Of a DNA stretch of 64,000 bases, positions 24,637-35,938 are shown in pieces. A program made the translations under genes and the position numbers. Origin of the DNA: CBDATA01 sp965202845 (lineage in GTDB: Bacteria > Acidobacteriota > Vicinamibacteria > Marinacidobacterales > Marinacidobacteraceae). Position 1 is the stretch's first letter. Every line of letters starts with the position of its first letter. A model generated the notes under the pieces. The model had not been told where the DNA came from. It searched no databases and saw nothing but the letters and a program-made list of their open reading frames with translations. The stretch lies in assembly GCA_965202845.1 (NCBI GenBank), contig OZ241856.1, forward strand, positions 2,790,001 to 2,854,000. The letters are read 5' to 3'.

Positions 24637-25723
24637 AACACCGCATGACCAGCGAGCGCCGCCTTCTCTTCGCCGCGTCGGGCACCGGTGGCCACGTGTT
24701 CCCCGGCCTCGCGGTCGCCCGCGCCGCGCAGGCGCGGGGCGCGAGCCGGATCCGCTTCGTGGGGACGTCCCGCGGCATGGAGTCGCGGCTCGTCCCCCAG
24801 GCGGGCTTCGGGCTGACGCTGGTCGAGATTCCGGCGCTTCGCGGGCGTCGGGCGGGCGCCCTGCTCCGCGCCCTGCCGCGGCTGGTCGTCGGGATGGCGG
24901 GCATGATCCGCCTGATTCGGAAGTTCCGCCCCCATGCGATCTTCGGAACCGGGGGCGCGGTGTCGGGAGTGGCGGCGCTTTCCGGCCGGCTGGCCGGCGT
25001 TCCGTCGCTGCTTCTGGAGCCGAACGCCGAACCCGGACTCGCCACCCGCTGGAGCGCCCGGTTCGCGACCCGCATCGCGGTGGCCTGGGACAGCTCGCGG
25101 CGGCATTTCCCCGGACGTTCGGCGTTCGTCTCGGGAATTCCGGTGCGGCCCGAATTCGCGGACGTCCCCGCCCCGCCCGGCCGGGACGACGAGGTCGGGG
25201 CGCTGTTCACCGGCGGGAGCCAGGGCGCTTCGCGGCTCAACCGCATCGTGCGGGAGGCGTTGCCGTTTCTGACGGACGCCAGGCCGCGCCTTCGCATCAC
25301 CCACCAGACCGGGGCCGCCGAAGCCGATGCGGTGCGGGAGGCGTACCGGAAGCACGGCCTCGAGGCCCGGGTCGTCCCGTTCCTCGACGACATGGCGGCT
25401 GCGTTCGCCGGGGCCGACCTGGTCGTCGGCCGGGCCGGGGCGATCACCTGCGCCGAGCTTGCGGTCACCGGCCGGCCGGCGATCCTGATTCCGGCGCCGG
25501 TGGCGGGCGCCCACCAGCGGCAAAACGCCGAAGCGCTCGAGGCGGCGGGCGCGGCCGCGGCGCTTCCGGAAGATGTGTCCGGGGAGGAGTTCGCCGGCGT
25601 CTTGCGGGCGCTCGCCGCCGACCCGGCGCGACGGCGTCGGATGTCCGCCGCCGCCCGGTTGCTGGCCGGGGAGCGTCCGGCAGAAACCCTCGCCGATCAG
25701 CTGGTCGCGTTGAGCGCCGTCGC

Positions 25724-25727
<4 letters not shown>
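24633..25727 (+). CDS. murG: UDP-GlcNAc:lipid I GlcNAc transferase MurG
   Basis: GT28 glycosyltransferase converting lipid I to lipid II on the inner face of the membrane, 364 residues. The glycine-rich loop AASGTGGHVFPGLAVA is N-terminal, FGTGGAVSGVAAL is in the middle, and the UDP-GlcNAc-binding segment FTGGSQGASRLN with GRAGAITCAELAVTGRPAILIPAP lies in the C-domain. A second ATG four codons in is an alternative start. The end overlaps murC (ATGA). Confidence 0.95.
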
Positions 25728-27131
<1,404 letters not shown>

Positions 27132-27148
<17 letters not shown>

Positions 27149-27980
27149 TTCCTCCGGCCCTCCCCCGGAGCTGGAGCGCGTGCTCGAGGCGCAGGGGCGC
27201 CGGCGCGCGGGCCTGCTGCTGCCGCCGCCCCCGGCCGGCAATCCGGTCGCCAAGGCGGCGTGGCTCCTCGCCGGCAGCCTTCCGTTCGTGTTCCTTCTGG
27301 GCATCGTGACCGCGCGCCTGGTCGGGGGCGCTGGCCCTCCCCAACTCGAAGTCGCCGGCGCCGGGCGCCTCCAGCGCGCGATCGCCGCGCCCGGATTCCC
27401 GGGAGGCGCCCAGGACGCCCACGAACGCCTGGAAGCCACCGGACTGCTGGCGCGCGGACGGGTGCGCCGCCCGCTGCTCGGCCCGCCGGAAGTCGTGGCT
27501 CGGGAAAAGCAGGCGGTGGCGCTGCTTCCCACCGCGCCGCCGCTGGCGCTGGGCGGCGACGGGACGGTGCTGGGGCCGGCGTCCCCGGCGGACTTCGCCC
27601 GGGCCGGAGATACCGACCTTCCGGTCGTCCGGTGTGGCGAACCCCCTGGAGGACCCGAATTCCCCGAATGCGCACGGCTCGCCGCCCGCCTCGCCGCCAT
27701 CCTGCTGACCCGTCCCGACCTGGATCGGTTCGTGTCCGAACTGGACGCCAGGGCGGGGCCGTTGCGCGTCGTCGTCACCCACCGGCGGCGTCCAGTGCGG
27801 ATTCTGGTCGTCGCCGAACGCTTCGAGGAAGGCCTCGAGGCGGCGTTCCGCCACCTTCCGGCTCTGCTGGAACGCTGGCCCGACCTTTCCCGGGTGGACG
27901 CCCGCGTCGGCGACCGGCTGCTGGTGCGCCGGACCCCGCCGTTCCCCCAAACCGAAGAAGAAGGAGGAGAAAACCCGTGA
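27132..27980 (+). CDS. ftsQ: FtsQ-like division protein
   Basis: 282-residue protein in the ftsQ position between murC and ftsA. A cytoplasmic Pro-rich tail is followed by one membrane helix at about residues 38-62 (AAWLLAGSLPFVFLLGIVTARL) and a periplasmic part. Sequence similarity to FtsQ/POTRA is weak, so the call rests on position, size and topology. A TTG start is used, because the frame opens inside the end of murC and no ATG or GTG precedes the membrane helix. The stop overlaps the ftsA GTG. Confidence 0.7.
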
Positions 27981-29248
27981 AACGCAAGGATTGGCAGTGC
28001 GGCCTGGACATCGGGAGCGAGAGCGTGCGCGCGGTGCTCGCCCGGGTGCATCCGGGGGAGCCGGAGGGCTCGACCCGGTTGGAGATTCTTGCGGTCGGTC
28101 AGGCGAAGGCCCAGGGCATGCAGGACGGCGGGGTGGTGCGGCCGGAAGCCGCCTCCGACTCGATCCGCCGCGCGATGGAGGAGCTGGAGCAGTCCGCCGG
28201 AGTGGAGGTCGGCGAGGCCTGGGTGAGCATCGGCGCCCGGAACCGGCGCAGCATCAATTCGTCCGGCGAGGTCCGGGTGCAGTCGGAGACGATCACCGAC
28301 CGCGATGTCGAACGGGCGGTGCGGAGCGCCATTCCGCAGCCCGGACGCGAGACCTGGCTTTGCGAGCCCTACGAGCTTCTCCACGCCCTTCCCCAGGAGT
28401 ACTGGGTCGACGACCTCGACGGCGCCCGGGATCCGACCGGGTGGAGCGGCGAGCGCATCCAGGCGTTCGTGCACCTGGTGTCCTGCCCCAGGGATGTGCT
28501 CCGGCGGGTCGAGAAGGCGGTGAACACCGCCGGGGTTTCGGTGCGCGGGATGGCGCTCTCGTCGTTCGCCACCGCTGAAGGGGTGTTCGAGCCGGAGGAG
28601 AACACCGACGAATTCCTGCTGATGGACATCGGGGCGGCCAACACCGGCCTTGCGGTGGTCCGCGCCGGGGCGGTGTGGTGGTCGGATGTGATGCCGACCG
28701 GCGGGAGCGCCTACACCCGCGACGTCTCGCTGGGTCTCCAGACCCCGTTCGCCTCCGCCGAGGAGGCCAAGCGCCGCTTCGGCCACGCCCTGTTCGGAGC
28801 GGTGTCCGAGGACGAGACCTTCGAGCTTTCCATCGCCGGGTCCGGCGCTCCGCATCTCTTCAAGCGGCGCATCCTCGCGCGGATCCTCCAGGCGCGGGCG
28901 GAAAGCGACATGACCCTCCTCCGGGACAACCTTCGGAAGTGGCTGGAGCGGATGCCGGGGCGCATCGTGATCTCGGGCGGCGGCGCCAATCTCGCCGCCC
29001 TGGACGAAGTGGTGCGCCTGGTGTTCGGCGCCGCGGTGGAGCGGCGCGGCCCCCGGAATGTGACCGGGCTCGCCGACCGGGTGGATCACGCCCAGTTCGC
29101 GGCTGCGGTCGGCCTGTGCCGACTCGGGGCGAAGAAGGACGCCCGCGCCGCCGCCCGGGCCGAACCGGCCGGCATCGTCCCGCGCCTCGTGCGTTCGGTG
29201 GGCGAGGAGGTCCGCCGGGTGGCGGGCCGGCTCTGGAGGGCGGGATGA
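27977..29248 (+). CDS. ftsA: Cell division actin homologue FtsA
   Basis: 423-residue actin-fold ATPase that tethers FtsZ to the membrane. Phosphate-1 motif is CGLDIGSESVRAV, phosphate-2 is LLMDIGAANTGLAVV, and the adenosine motif is VISGGGANLAALDE. The C-terminus (VRSVGEEVRRVAGRLWRAG) is basic and amphipathic, as expected of the membrane-targeting helix. The GTG start overlaps the ftsQ stop; AAGGAGGAG lies just upstream. Confidence 0.94.
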   Translation: MKRKDWQCGLDIGSESVRAVLARVHPGEPEGSTRLEILAVGQAKAQGMQDGGVVRPEAASDSIRRAMEELEQSAGVEVGEAWVSIGARNRRSINSSGEVRVQSETITDRDVERAVRSAIPQPGRETWLCEPYELLHALPQEYWVDDLDGARDPTGWSGERIQAFVHLVSCPRDVLRRVEKAVNTAGVSVRGMALSSFATAEGVFEPEENTDEFLLMDIGAANTGLAVVRAGAVWWSDVMPTGGSAYTRDVSLGLQTPFASAEEAKRRFGHALFGAVSEDETFELSIAGSGAPHLFKRRILARILQARAESDMTLLRDNLRKWLERMPGRIVISGGGANLAALDEVVRLVFGAAVERRGPRNVTGLADRVDHAQFAAAVGLCRLGAKKDARAAARAEPAGIVPRLVRSVGEEVRRVAGRLWRAG

Positions 29249-29303
29249 CCCTTCCTCCGCTCCGCCTACACTTTCCCCCAGTTCCCCTCAACGGAGACGT
29301 CCC

Positions 29304-30608
29304 ATGATCCTGTTCGCGGATGAACCGGCGCCCGCCGCCTCCCCTGCCGAGCGGCCGCCTCCCCGGAAACCCGCCAGGCCGAACGCCGCGGCTTCCCAGT
29401 CCGCCGAGCGGCGCTCCCTGCCCCGGGGTCCCGCCAAGGCGGTCATCAAGGTGATCGGGGTCGGCGGCGGCGGCGGAAACTCCGTCGAGCGGATGATCGA
29501 CGCCGGGATCGGCGGGGTCGAGTTCATCGTCGCCAATACCGACGCCCAGGTTCTGGAGCGGTCGCAGGCGCCCACCCGGCTCCAGCTGGGGCTGGAGCGG
29601 ACCGGCGGTCTGGGTTGCGGCGGCGATCCGGAGCAGGGCCGGCTCGCCGCCACCGACGACATGGACACGCTGGTCGACGCCCTCAAGGGCGCGGACATGG
29701 TCTTCGTCACGCTGGGGGCCGGGGGCGGCACCGGCACCGGCGCCGGCCCGGTGGTGGCCTGCGTCGCCCAGGAGACCAGCGCGCTTTGCGTCGCGGTGGT
29801 GACCCGGCCGTTCGGCGTCGAGGGGCGTCGCCGCCAGGAGACCGCCGAGGAGGGCATCCGCGAGCTCCGGGAGTATGTGGACACCCTGATCTGCGTGCCG
29901 AATGACCGGGTGGTCGAGGTCTACGGCGACAAGCCGATCCGCGACGCCTTCCGCGACGCCGACGATGTGGTGCGGCAGGCGGTGCAGGGCATTTCCGATC
30001 TCATCCAGACGCCGGGGGAGATCAACCTCGATTTCGCCGATGTGCGCACCGCGATGAAGGCGCGGGGCGACGCGGTGATGGGAATCGGAGTGGCGTCCGG
30101 GTCCAGGCGGGTGGAGGAGGCCACCCAGGCCGCCATCTCCTCGCCGCTTCTGGAGGACACCTCGATCCGCGGCGCCACCAGCATCCTGATTAACGTGACC
30201 GGCGGGGAATCCCTGTCGCTGACCGAGATGAAGCATGCGGTGGACATCGTCCGGGCGGCGGTGGCTTCGGAGAACCTCACCGGCGGCGCCGGCGGGCCGG
30301 GCGACACCATCCTGCTCGGAACCGCGGTGGACCCCCAGCTCGACGAGGGGGACGACGGCGGGCGGATCAAGGTCACGGTGGTGGCCACCGGGTTTCCGAA
30401 CCGCAGCCGCAACGGAGCGACGCCCCAGCAGCTGAACGTCCCGAAGCTCAACGTGCGGGCGGCCGCCTCCGATCCCCCCCCGCAGCAGGAAGCGCCCGCC
30501 CGTCCGGCGGCGCGGGCGGTGGGCGATTCCGCCGAATACGGCGACTTCGAGGATCGCTGGGGCGACCTCTCCACCCCGCCGTTCATGCGCAACCCATCGT
30601 CCTCCTGA
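29304..30608 (+). CDS. ftsZ: Cell division tubulin FtsZ
   Basis: 434-residue GTPase that polymerises into the Z ring. A 45-residue variable N-terminal extension precedes IKVIGVGGGGGNSV. The tubulin signature is GAGGGTGTGAGPVVA, and the T7-loop region is GEINLDFADVRTAM, giving the catalytic Asp. The extreme C-terminus reads STPPFMRNPSSS, only loosely like the usual IPxFLR peptide that binds FtsA and ZipA. The ATG follows GGAG by 7 bases, in a 55-bp gap after ftsA. Confidence 0.96.
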   Translation: MILFADEPAPAASPAERPPPRKPARPNAAASQSAERRSLPRGPAKAVIKVIGVGGGGGNSVERMIDAGIGGVEFIVANTDAQVLERSQAPTRLQLGLERTGGLGCGGDPEQGRLAATDDMDTLVDALKGADMVFVTLGAGGGTGTGAGPVVACVAQETSALCVAVVTRPFGVEGRRRQETAEEGIRELREYVDTLICVPNDRVVEVYGDKPIRDAFRDADDVVRQAVQGISDLIQTPGEINLDFADVRTAMKARGDAVMGIGVASGSRRVEEATQAAISSPLLEDTSIRGATSILINVTGGESLSLTEMKHAVDIVRAAVASENLTGGAGGPGDTILLGTAVDPQLDEGDDGGRIKVTVVATGFPNRSRNGATPQQLNVPKLNVRAAASDPPPQQEAPARPAARAVGDSAEYGDFEDRWGDLSTPPFMRNPSSS

Positions 30609-31330
30609 CCATCGCGCCGCCTGCGGGGTTCCGCGTCCTCCGGCTCGCCGGCGGGCTGGAAGCGCTGGCCGCCAAGGGGCTCCCCGCGCCGCACGCCTTC
30701 GCCGCCGCTGGCGATTTGGCGGCGCTCGGAAGGGGGCTCGGCGTCGCCAGGGTCCATACCTTGCGCCAGGCGCACGGAAACGCGGTCCGGATGCTTCCGG
30801 ATTCCGCCCCGGATTCCGACGGCCCGCCCGCCGACGGCGCGGTGCTCCGGACGCCGGGCGAGGCTCTTGCGATCGCATCGGCGGACTGCGTCCCGATCCT
30901 CCTGCACGCTCCGGAGTCCGGGCTGGCGGCCGCCGCGCACGCCGGCTGGCGCGGAACCGCGGCCGGGGTGGGCGAACGGACGGTCGCCGCGCTCGTCGGG
31001 GAGTCCGGGGACGCCGCCGCCTCGTTCCTCGCGGCGATCGGCCCGGCGATCGGCGCCTGCTGCTTCGAGGTGGGACCCGAAGTCCCCGACGCCTTTCGGG
31101 AGCGCGGGCGGCGGGTTCCGGAGGCGGGGCGGAACCCGACGAGCGGTCGCCTCCATCTCGACCTGATCCGCGCCAACCGCGAGCAGCTTCTGGATGCGGG
31201 GCTCCGCGCCCGCAACATCCACGCGGCGGCGCGTTGCACCCGCTGCGGCCCCGGCGGGTTCCACTCCTACCGGCGCGACGGCCCCGGCGCCGGGCGGAAC
31301 TGGGCGATCCTCGCCCGCCCGCTCCGGTGA
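30605..31330 (+). CDS. pgeF: PgeF/YfiH laccase-domain purine nucleoside phosphorylase or editing protein
   Basis: Multicopper-polyphenol-oxidase-fold protein of the YfiH/PgeF family, known as a peptidoglycan amino-acid editing factor and purine nucleoside phosphorylase. The zinc ligands are visible in QAHGNAV, IASADCVPILL and AHAGWRGTA, and the C-terminal CTRCGPGGFHSYRRDG block is present. The frame holds no ATG or GTG before the family homology begins. The nearest candidate is a CTG overlapping the ftsZ stop (CTGA); a TTG at 30716 would cut conserved sequence. The N-terminal domain is also shorter than usual, with the THGGxS-type segment missing. Placement directly after ftsZ suits a cell-wall quality-control role. 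Confidence 0.82.
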   Translation: MTIAPPAGFRVLRLAGGLEALAAKGLPAPHAFAAAGDLAALGRGLGVARVHTLRQAHGNAVRMLPDSAPDSDGPPADGAVLRTPGEALAIASADCVPILLHAPESGLAAAAHAGWRGTAAGVGERTVAALVGESGDAAASFLAAIGPAIGACCFEVGPEVPDAFRERGRRVPEAGRNPTSGRLHLDLIRANREQLLDAGLRARNIHAAARCTRCGPGGFHSYRRDGPGAGRNWAILARPLR

Positions 31331-31342
31331 GAACGGGATGGA

Positions 31343-33013
31343 TTACGCGACCAGCCGGATGGCGCGGTCGGCCTGGTCCTGGAGCAGGCGCTCCTTCATC
31401 CCGTTGTCGAGGAAGCTCCACGGCAGGATCTCGTCGCGGCCCCGTTCCCGGCGCAGGTAGAAGTCGGGGTGGAGGCCTGCCTCCGCCATCGCTTCGCGGA
31501 GGCGGCGGCCCTGGGCCAGCGCGAGCAGCGCCGGCGCCAGCCGGCGATCCCCCACCGAGAGCAGCGCCTGGAGGCGCTCGAGGCGCGGCGACTTGCAGTG
31601 CGCCTCGACTCCGGGGATGCCGCCGAGCTCCTTCTGGAGGCGGCGCATGCGGGCGTTCAGAACCGGGAGCGGCGCCATCGGGTTCCACTGGAATGGCGTT
31701 CCCGGCTTGGGGATGAACGGATTCACGCTGGCGATGGCGCGTCCGCCCCGCCGCCGCGCGGCCACCCGGTCGCGGATGCTGCGGACCAGCGGCGCGATGG
31801 CCGCCACATCCTCGTCGGTCTCCCCGGGCAGTCCGATCATCAGGTAGAGCTTCAGGTTCATCGCGCCGGAGTCCAGCAGGATGTCCACCTTGTCGAGGAT
31901 CTCGGCGTTGCGGACCCGCTTGTGGATGGCGATCCGCAGCTTGTCGGTCCCCACTTCGGGGGCGATCGCCAGGGTGCGTTCGCCGCTTTCGGCGAGCGGC
32001 CGCACGAACTCGTCGCGCACGTCCTCGAACCGCACCGAGGAGACGCTGATCCGGAACCCCATGTCCCGGAGGGCGGCGACCAGCGGACCGATTTCGCGGT
32101 GGGCGCCCACCGCGGTAGAGACCAGCCCGATCCGGTCGGTGTGTTTCCGCGCCGAACGGGCGAGCGCGAGCAGCCGTTCCACCTCGAAGGAGCGCTTGGG
32201 CAGGTAGTTGTAGCCGGCCCAGCAGAAGCGGCAGAGGGTCGGGCACCCCCGCGAGACCTCGACCAGGAACTTCCCCGACATCTCGGTGTCGCGGGTCAGG
32301 ATGAAGGTGGCCGGCGGCGGGAAGCGGGCGTCCTTGCCCATCTTCGCCCGCACGATCCGGGGCGCGCCCCGGGCGATCCGCCGCTTCACCCGGCCGACGT
32401 CGTCGTACTCCACCTGGTGGGTCGCCGGGACGTAGAACCCCGGCTCCGCCGCCAGCCCGGCCTGCTGCTCCCGCCGTCCGCCCCGGCGCAGATGTTCGGT
32501 GAGGACGGGGAGCAGGGCCTCCGCCTCGCCGATGGCGAACACGTCGACGAAATCCGCCAGCGGCTCCGGGTTCAGGAAGGTGATCGGGCCGCCGGCGACC
32601 ACCAGCGGATCCCGGTCGGAGCGGTCGCGGGCGAGCGGCGGGATGCCGGCGAGCTGGAGCATCCGCACCAGATGCACCGCGTCCGGCTCGAAGGTGATCG
32701 AAAACGCCACCGCGTGGAAGCCCCGCAGCGGGCTGCCGCTCTCCAGGGTCCGGAGCGGCAGGCCGGTGCGCCGGTATTCGCCCATCTCCACCGGATCGGG
32801 GAGGAAGAACCGCTCGGCGGTGGTGTCGGGGAGGCAGGACCAGAACCGGTGCGCCGCCTGGAAGCCCACGTTGGACATGCCCAGGGCGTAGCGGTTCGGG
32901 TATCCCACCGCGACCCGGAGGGCGCCGCCGGAGGATCCGGCGGGGCCGTCGTCGTCGATGCGGGTTTCCCCGGCGAGCCGCCGTTCGGCGCGGCGGGAAA
33001 GGAGCTTGCTCAC
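31343..33013 (-). CDS. B12-binding-type radical SAM protein (uncharacterised)
   Basis: 556-residue radical SAM enzyme. The N-terminal half (VAVGYPNRYALGMSNVGFQAAH, VAGGPITFLNPEPLADF) resembles the cobalamin-binding-like domain of the 'rSAM-fuse' family. The central cluster motif CPTLCRFCWAG supplies the CxxxCxxC ligands for the 4Fe-4S cluster, followed by IGLVSTAVGAHREI and LMIGLPGETDEDV blocks. The substrate is not known for this family. The GTG start overlaps the stop of the upstream zinc-ribbon gene (GTGA), implying coupling. The usual partner domain (DUF2344-like) is not in this window. Confidence 0.85.
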   Translation of the reverse strand: MSKLLSRRAERRLAGETRIDDDGPAGSSGGALRVAVGYPNRYALGMSNVGFQAAHRFWSCLPDTTAERFFLPDPVEMGEYRRTGLPLRTLESGSPLRGFHAVAFSITFEPDAVHLVRMLQLAGIPPLARDRSDRDPLVVAGGPITFLNPEPLADFVDVFAIGEAEALLPVLTEHLRRGGRREQQAGLAAEPGFYVPATHQVEYDDVGRVKRRIARGAPRIVRAKMGKDARFPPPATFILTRDTEMSGKFLVEVSRGCPTLCRFCWAGYNYLPKRSFEVERLLALARSARKHTDRIGLVSTAVGAHREIGPLVAALRDMGFRISVSSVRFEDVRDEFVRPLAESGERTLAIAPEVGTDKLRIAIHKRVRNAEILDKVDILLDSGAMNLKLYLMIGLPGETDEDVAAIAPLVRSIRDRVAARRRGGRAIASVNPFIPKPGTPFQWNPMAPLPVLNARMRRLQKELGGIPGVEAHCKSPRLERLQALLSVGDRRLAPALLALAQGRRLREAMAEAGLHPDFYLRRERGRDEILPWSFLDNGMKERLLQDQADRAIRLVA

Positions 33014-33717
33014 TCGGGCTCGAAAAAGAGGATGCGTCCGCAGGACTCGCAATGCAGGATGCTCCCGCCGACCCGCACTTCCTCGTACATCTGCGGGCGG
33101 AGCGCCACGTTGCAGGCGACGCAGCGGCTCTCCCGCACCCGGGCCACCGCGAGTCCGTGACGGACCCGGCGGATGCGTTCGTACTGCTCGACGAGATCGG
33201 GGCGGACCTCGCCAACCGTCCGGTTCCGCTTCTCCACCAGCGCGTCCCGCTCCCGTTCCCGCCTGCCGGACTCGGTCCGGATGGACTCCTTGCCGGCGTT
33301 CAGCCGGGTCTCCGCTTCGGCGAAGACCTTCCGCGCCCGGACGCATTCCTCGTCGAGCCGGTCCCCGTCATCCATCAGCAGGATGATTCGCTCCTCGATC
33401 GCGCCGATCTTCTCCCGGGTGGCGGCGATCTGCTTCAGGAGGCTGGAGTACTCGACGTTCGAACCGGCCGCCAGCAACTGGTCCTGGTATTTCTCGACGT
33501 GCCCCTCGGCCTCTTGCAGCTCGCCCTCCGCCTTGCGCCGGGCGCGGCCGTTCTCCCCGACCGCCTCTTCCGCCGCCTTGAGCCGCTGCCGCTCCGCCTC
33601 GATGTCCCGGTCCACCGCCTCGAGCTCGGCGGGCGCTCCGGCGAGCCGCCGGTTCAGGTCGCCGATCGTCATATCCAGAAGCTGCACCTCCTTGAGAGCG
33701 CGCAGCTCGGGGAGCAT
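33010..33717 (-). CDS. C4-type zinc-ribbon coiled-coil protein
   Basis: 235-residue protein with a long N-terminal antiparallel coiled coil (about residues 1-180) and a C-terminal zinc ribbon with CVAC and CESC pairs. It belongs to the CT398/zf-RING_7 family, proposed to bind nucleic acid or assist secretion; the function is not settled. It overlaps the radical SAM gene by 4 bases and lies 41 bp downstream of the tRNA gene on the same strand. Confidence 0.82.
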   Translation of the reverse strand: MLPELRALKEVQLLDMTIGDLNRRLAGAPAELEAVDRDIEAERQRLKAAEEAVGENGRARRKAEGELQEAEGHVEKYQDQLLAAGSNVEYSSLLKQIAATREKIGAIEERIILLMDDGDRLDEECVRARKVFAEAETRLNAGKESIRTESGRRERERDALVEKRNRTVGEVRPDLVEQYERIRRVRHGLAVARVRESRCVACNVALRPQMYEEVRVGGSILHCESCGRILFFEPE

Positions 33718-33758
33718 CGTTCAGCGAACCGGGAAACGAACCGGGCGGTCGCCGGGAG

Positions 33759-33831
33759 TGGGCCCACCAGGATTTGAACCTGGGACCAACCGGTTATGAG
33801 CCGGCCGCTCTGACCGCTGAGCTATGGGCCC
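33759..33831 (-). tRNA. tRNA with CAU anticodon, probably tRNA-Ile2
   Basis: A full cloverleaf folds: acceptor GGGCCCA/TGGGCCC, D stem GCTC/GAGC, anticodon stem GCCGG/CCGGT with loop CTCATAA, and T arm CCAGG-TTCAAAT-CCTGG. The anticodon is CAU. The body resembles AUA-reading isoleucine tRNAs, whose C34 is changed to lysidine by TilS, more than an elongator Met tRNA. CCA is not encoded. Confidence 0.9.
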
Positions 33832-33857
33832 CTGGCGCCGGAACTCGCGGAGCACGG

Positions 33858-35594
<1,737 letters not shown>

Positions 35595-35595
35595 T

Positions 35596-35938
35596 CTCAT
35601 CCTCTACTGCGGAATTGTTCGGGTGGCGGAACCCCGTGCGCCCAGGGGAAGCCCCTTTCGCACAGGCGGGAAAAGCGACAGGCACTCTAGCACGGCGGCG
35701 TCGGTCACGGATTCGCGGCCCTTCGCTCCGAAAACGGCTCTTCGCCGCGGCGCAGCTGGTCGAGCCTCATCCTCTACTGCGAAATGTGTTCGGGTGGCGG
35801 AACCCCGTGCGCCCAAGGGAAAGCCCCTTTCGCACAGGCGGGAAAAGCGACAGGCGCTCCAGCACGGCAGCGTCGGTCACGGATTCCCGGCCCTTCGCTC
35901 CGAAAACGGCTCTTCGCCGCGGCGCAGCTGGTCGAGCC
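35596..35938. repeat. Tandem duplication (two ~170-bp copies) between dnaG and rpoD
   Basis: Copy 1 spans about 35596-35766 and copy 2 about 35766-35938, head to tail, differing by a handful of substitutions and one indel near the left end. Each copy contains the last ~20 codons of dnaG, a spacer, and the sequence around the rpoD start (CTCATCCTCTACTGC on the plus strand). Copy 2 supplies the real dnaG end, and copy 1 keeps a relic of it (LDQLRRGEEPFSERRA...). The relic plus spacer form the rpoD leader. This accounts for the 282-bp gap between the two genes. Confidence 0.92.

Noticed and set aside
33759..33831. Elongator methionine tRNA
   Set aside because: The CAU anticodon allows it, but stem sequences resemble AUA-decoding tRNA-Ile2 more closely; I left the call as probable.
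35596..35938. Direct repeats between dnaG and rpoD as a CRISPR or mobile element
   Set aside because: Only two long abutting copies, no spacers, no transposase and no inverted ends; a simple tandem duplication of host sequence explains them.
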